This document shows, piece after piece, positions 12,905-13,769 of a stretch of 13,769 nucleotides of DNA. The stretch is taken from assembly GCA_035762085.1 (NCBI GenBank), contig DASTPT010000124.1, forward strand, positions 1-13,769. The letters are read 5' to 3'. Every line of letters starts with the position of its first letter. Within the stretch, counting starts at the first letter, position 1. A program made the position numbers and the translations under genes. The notes under the pieces were generated by a model that did not search any database, was not told the DNA's origin, and worked only from the letters and a program-made list of their open reading frames with translations. This DNA comes from HRBIN12 sp035762085. GTDB lineage: Bacteria; Actinomycetota; UBA4738; HRBIN12.

Positions 12905-13651
12905 TCACCGGCGGCGGCCGTAGCGTACACGCTCGAGCGTGAGGCCGTGCGGCGGCGCGACCTGCCCGGCAGCGGCCCGGTCCCGGGCCGCGAGCACCGC
13001 CGGCATCCCGTCGGCGGGCATGCGCCCCTCGCCGACCGCGACGAGCGTGCCCACGATCGAGCGCACCATCTGGTGCAGGAACGCGTTGGCCTGCACCGTG
13101 ATCTGGAGTCGGTCGGCCGAGCGCACGACGCTCAGGCGATCGAGCCGGCGCACGGTCGGCCCGCCCGGCCGGTGCGGCCGCCCGAACGACGCGAAGTCGT
13201 GCTCCCCCACCAGGTCGCGCGCGGCCGCCCGCATCGACGACAGCGACAGCTCGCACGGCCGGTGCCACACGAACCGCGCCGAGAACGGATCGGCGACCTC
13301 CCCCACGTCGATCCGGTACCGGTACTCGCGCGCGGAGGCCGAGAACCGGGCGTCGAACCCCTCCGGCGCGCGGCGCGCCTCCCGAACCACGACCTCGGGC
13401 GAGAGCATCCCGTTCAGCGAGTCCCGCACCCGCCCCGGGTCCACGTCCCCCGGGGACGCGAACGACGCCACCTGTCCCCGAGCGTGCACCCCGGCATCCG
13501 TCCGCCCCGCGACCGACAACCGCGGCACCGCCCCGAGCACCCGCCCCAGGGCCCCTTCCACGACCCCCTGGACCGTCCGCTGTCCCCCCTGCCGAGCCCA
13601 CCCCCGGAACGACGTCCCGTCATACGCGAGCACCAACCGAACGACCGTCAC
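12905..13651 (-). CDS. truA: tRNA pseudouridine synthase A
   Basis: TruA isomerises uridines 38-40 in the tRNA anticodon arm. From the GTG at 13651 it is 248 aa and begins VTVVRLVLAYDGTSFRGW, the usual first strand. The catalytic aspartate is D52 in AGRTDAGVHARGQV. Other family motifs are FSASAREYRYRI, EHDFASFGRP, and AFLHQMVRSIVGTLVAVGEG near the end, followed by APPHGLTLERVRY. The frame is open upstream to a GTG at 13687, which would add 12 residues (PSCAASCLGDA) unlike the family, so I prefer 13651, although neither start has a good ribosome-binding site. It often lies just before rplM-rpsI; here two genes intervene. No strong terminator follows; a 5-bp CCGGG/CCCGG stem at 12878-12893 is the best candidate. 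Confidence 0.96.
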   Translation of the reverse strand: MTVVRLVLAYDGTSFRGWARQGGQRTVQGVVEGALGRVLGAVPRLSVAGRTDAGVHARGQVASFASPGDVDPGRVRDSLNGMLSPEVVVREARRAPEGFDARFSASAREYRYRIDVGEVADPFSARFVWHRPCELSLSSMRAAARDLVGEHDFASFGRPHRPGGPTVRRLDRLSVVRSADRLQITVQANAFLHQMVRSIVGTLVAVGEGRMPADGMPAVLAARDRAAAGQVAPPHGLTLERVRYGRRR

Positions 13652-13769
13652 GGCATCACCGAGGCAGGAGGCGGCGCACGACGGCACCCACCGAGACGCC
13701 GAGGCGCGGACGGGGTACCGGGTGCCGTGGGAGGGGTCGGCCCCGAGCCTCGTCGAGGCGGCCCGAAGG
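13652..13769. other. Window-edge stretch upstream of truA
   Basis: This 118-nt stretch shows no identifiable gene. On the minus strand all three frames are open for most of it. The truA frame has the most GC-rich third positions; another frame ends ASVMP in a TGA that overlaps the truA GTG, and a third ends VVRRLLPR in a TGA shortly before it. One of these may be the 3' end of the preceding gene. A short GCCTC/GAGGC inverted repeat lies near 13745-13760. Confidence 0.3.

Noticed and set aside
11523..13601. 692-codon minus-strand open frame across capA and truA
   Set aside because: It is in a different frame from both real genes, is Gly/Arg/Ala-rich, and spans their intergenic gap. Third-position composition and family motifs favour capA and truA.
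13652..13687. N-terminal extension of truA from GTG 13687
   Set aside because: The 12 extra residues, rich in Cys/Ala/Ser, have no counterpart in TruA, which normally begins a few residues before the first beta strand.

Overview
The window reads as a high-GC (roughly 70 %) actinobacterial chromosome. The evidence is the GC-rich third codon positions, frequent GTG starts, a CVCDL-type ArsR, an ArsC with the actinobacterial MGCGDACP-type signature, an L13 with a lysine/alanine tail, and an Rv1625c-like membrane adenylate cyclase. I cannot place the lineage more finely. No mobile-element, rRNA, tRNA or CRISPR feature is visible, and there is no gene-free stretch longer than 300 bases.

The framework is a housekeeping locus on the minus strand. 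Reading in the direction of transcription (right to left), it carries truA (tRNA pseudouridine synthase), a secreted CapA-family protein, a HTH_42 (YcaQ/AlkZ-superfamily) winged-helix protein, rplM (L13) and rpsI (S9), then glmM (phosphoglucosamine mutase), a class III adenylate cyclase and the start of glmS, which runs off the left edge. A truA-rplM-rpsI-glmM-glmS order is familiar from actinobacteria. Here it is interrupted twice: by capA plus the HTH_42 gene between truA and rplM, and by a block of about 4.7 kb between rpsI and glmM.

The inserted block (about 4.0-8.7 kb) is an arsenic and thiol-redox island with two converging arms. The plus-strand arm is arsR1, a COG0701/ArsP-like permease with a CSC motif, an 81-residue thioredoxin-fold protein with CSRC, a TauE/SafE permease, and an unknown four-helix membrane protein with its own upstream palindromes. 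The minus-strand arm is arsR2, arsM (As(III) S-adenosylmethionine methyltransferase) and arsC (LMW-phosphatase-type arsenate reductase), preceded by a good promoter overlaid by two perfect palindromes 30 bp apart. The arms meet at an 11-bp-stem hairpin.

No ArsB or Acr3 arsenite pump lies in the window. A coherent reading is that ArsC reduces As(V), ArsM methylates As(III), and the COG0701 permease (the family of ArsP, which exports trivalent methylated arsenic) exports the product. The two ArsR proteins have different cysteine sets and might sense different arsenic species. The export assignment and sensor tuning are inferences. A DUF2007-like gene lies between the island and rpsI.
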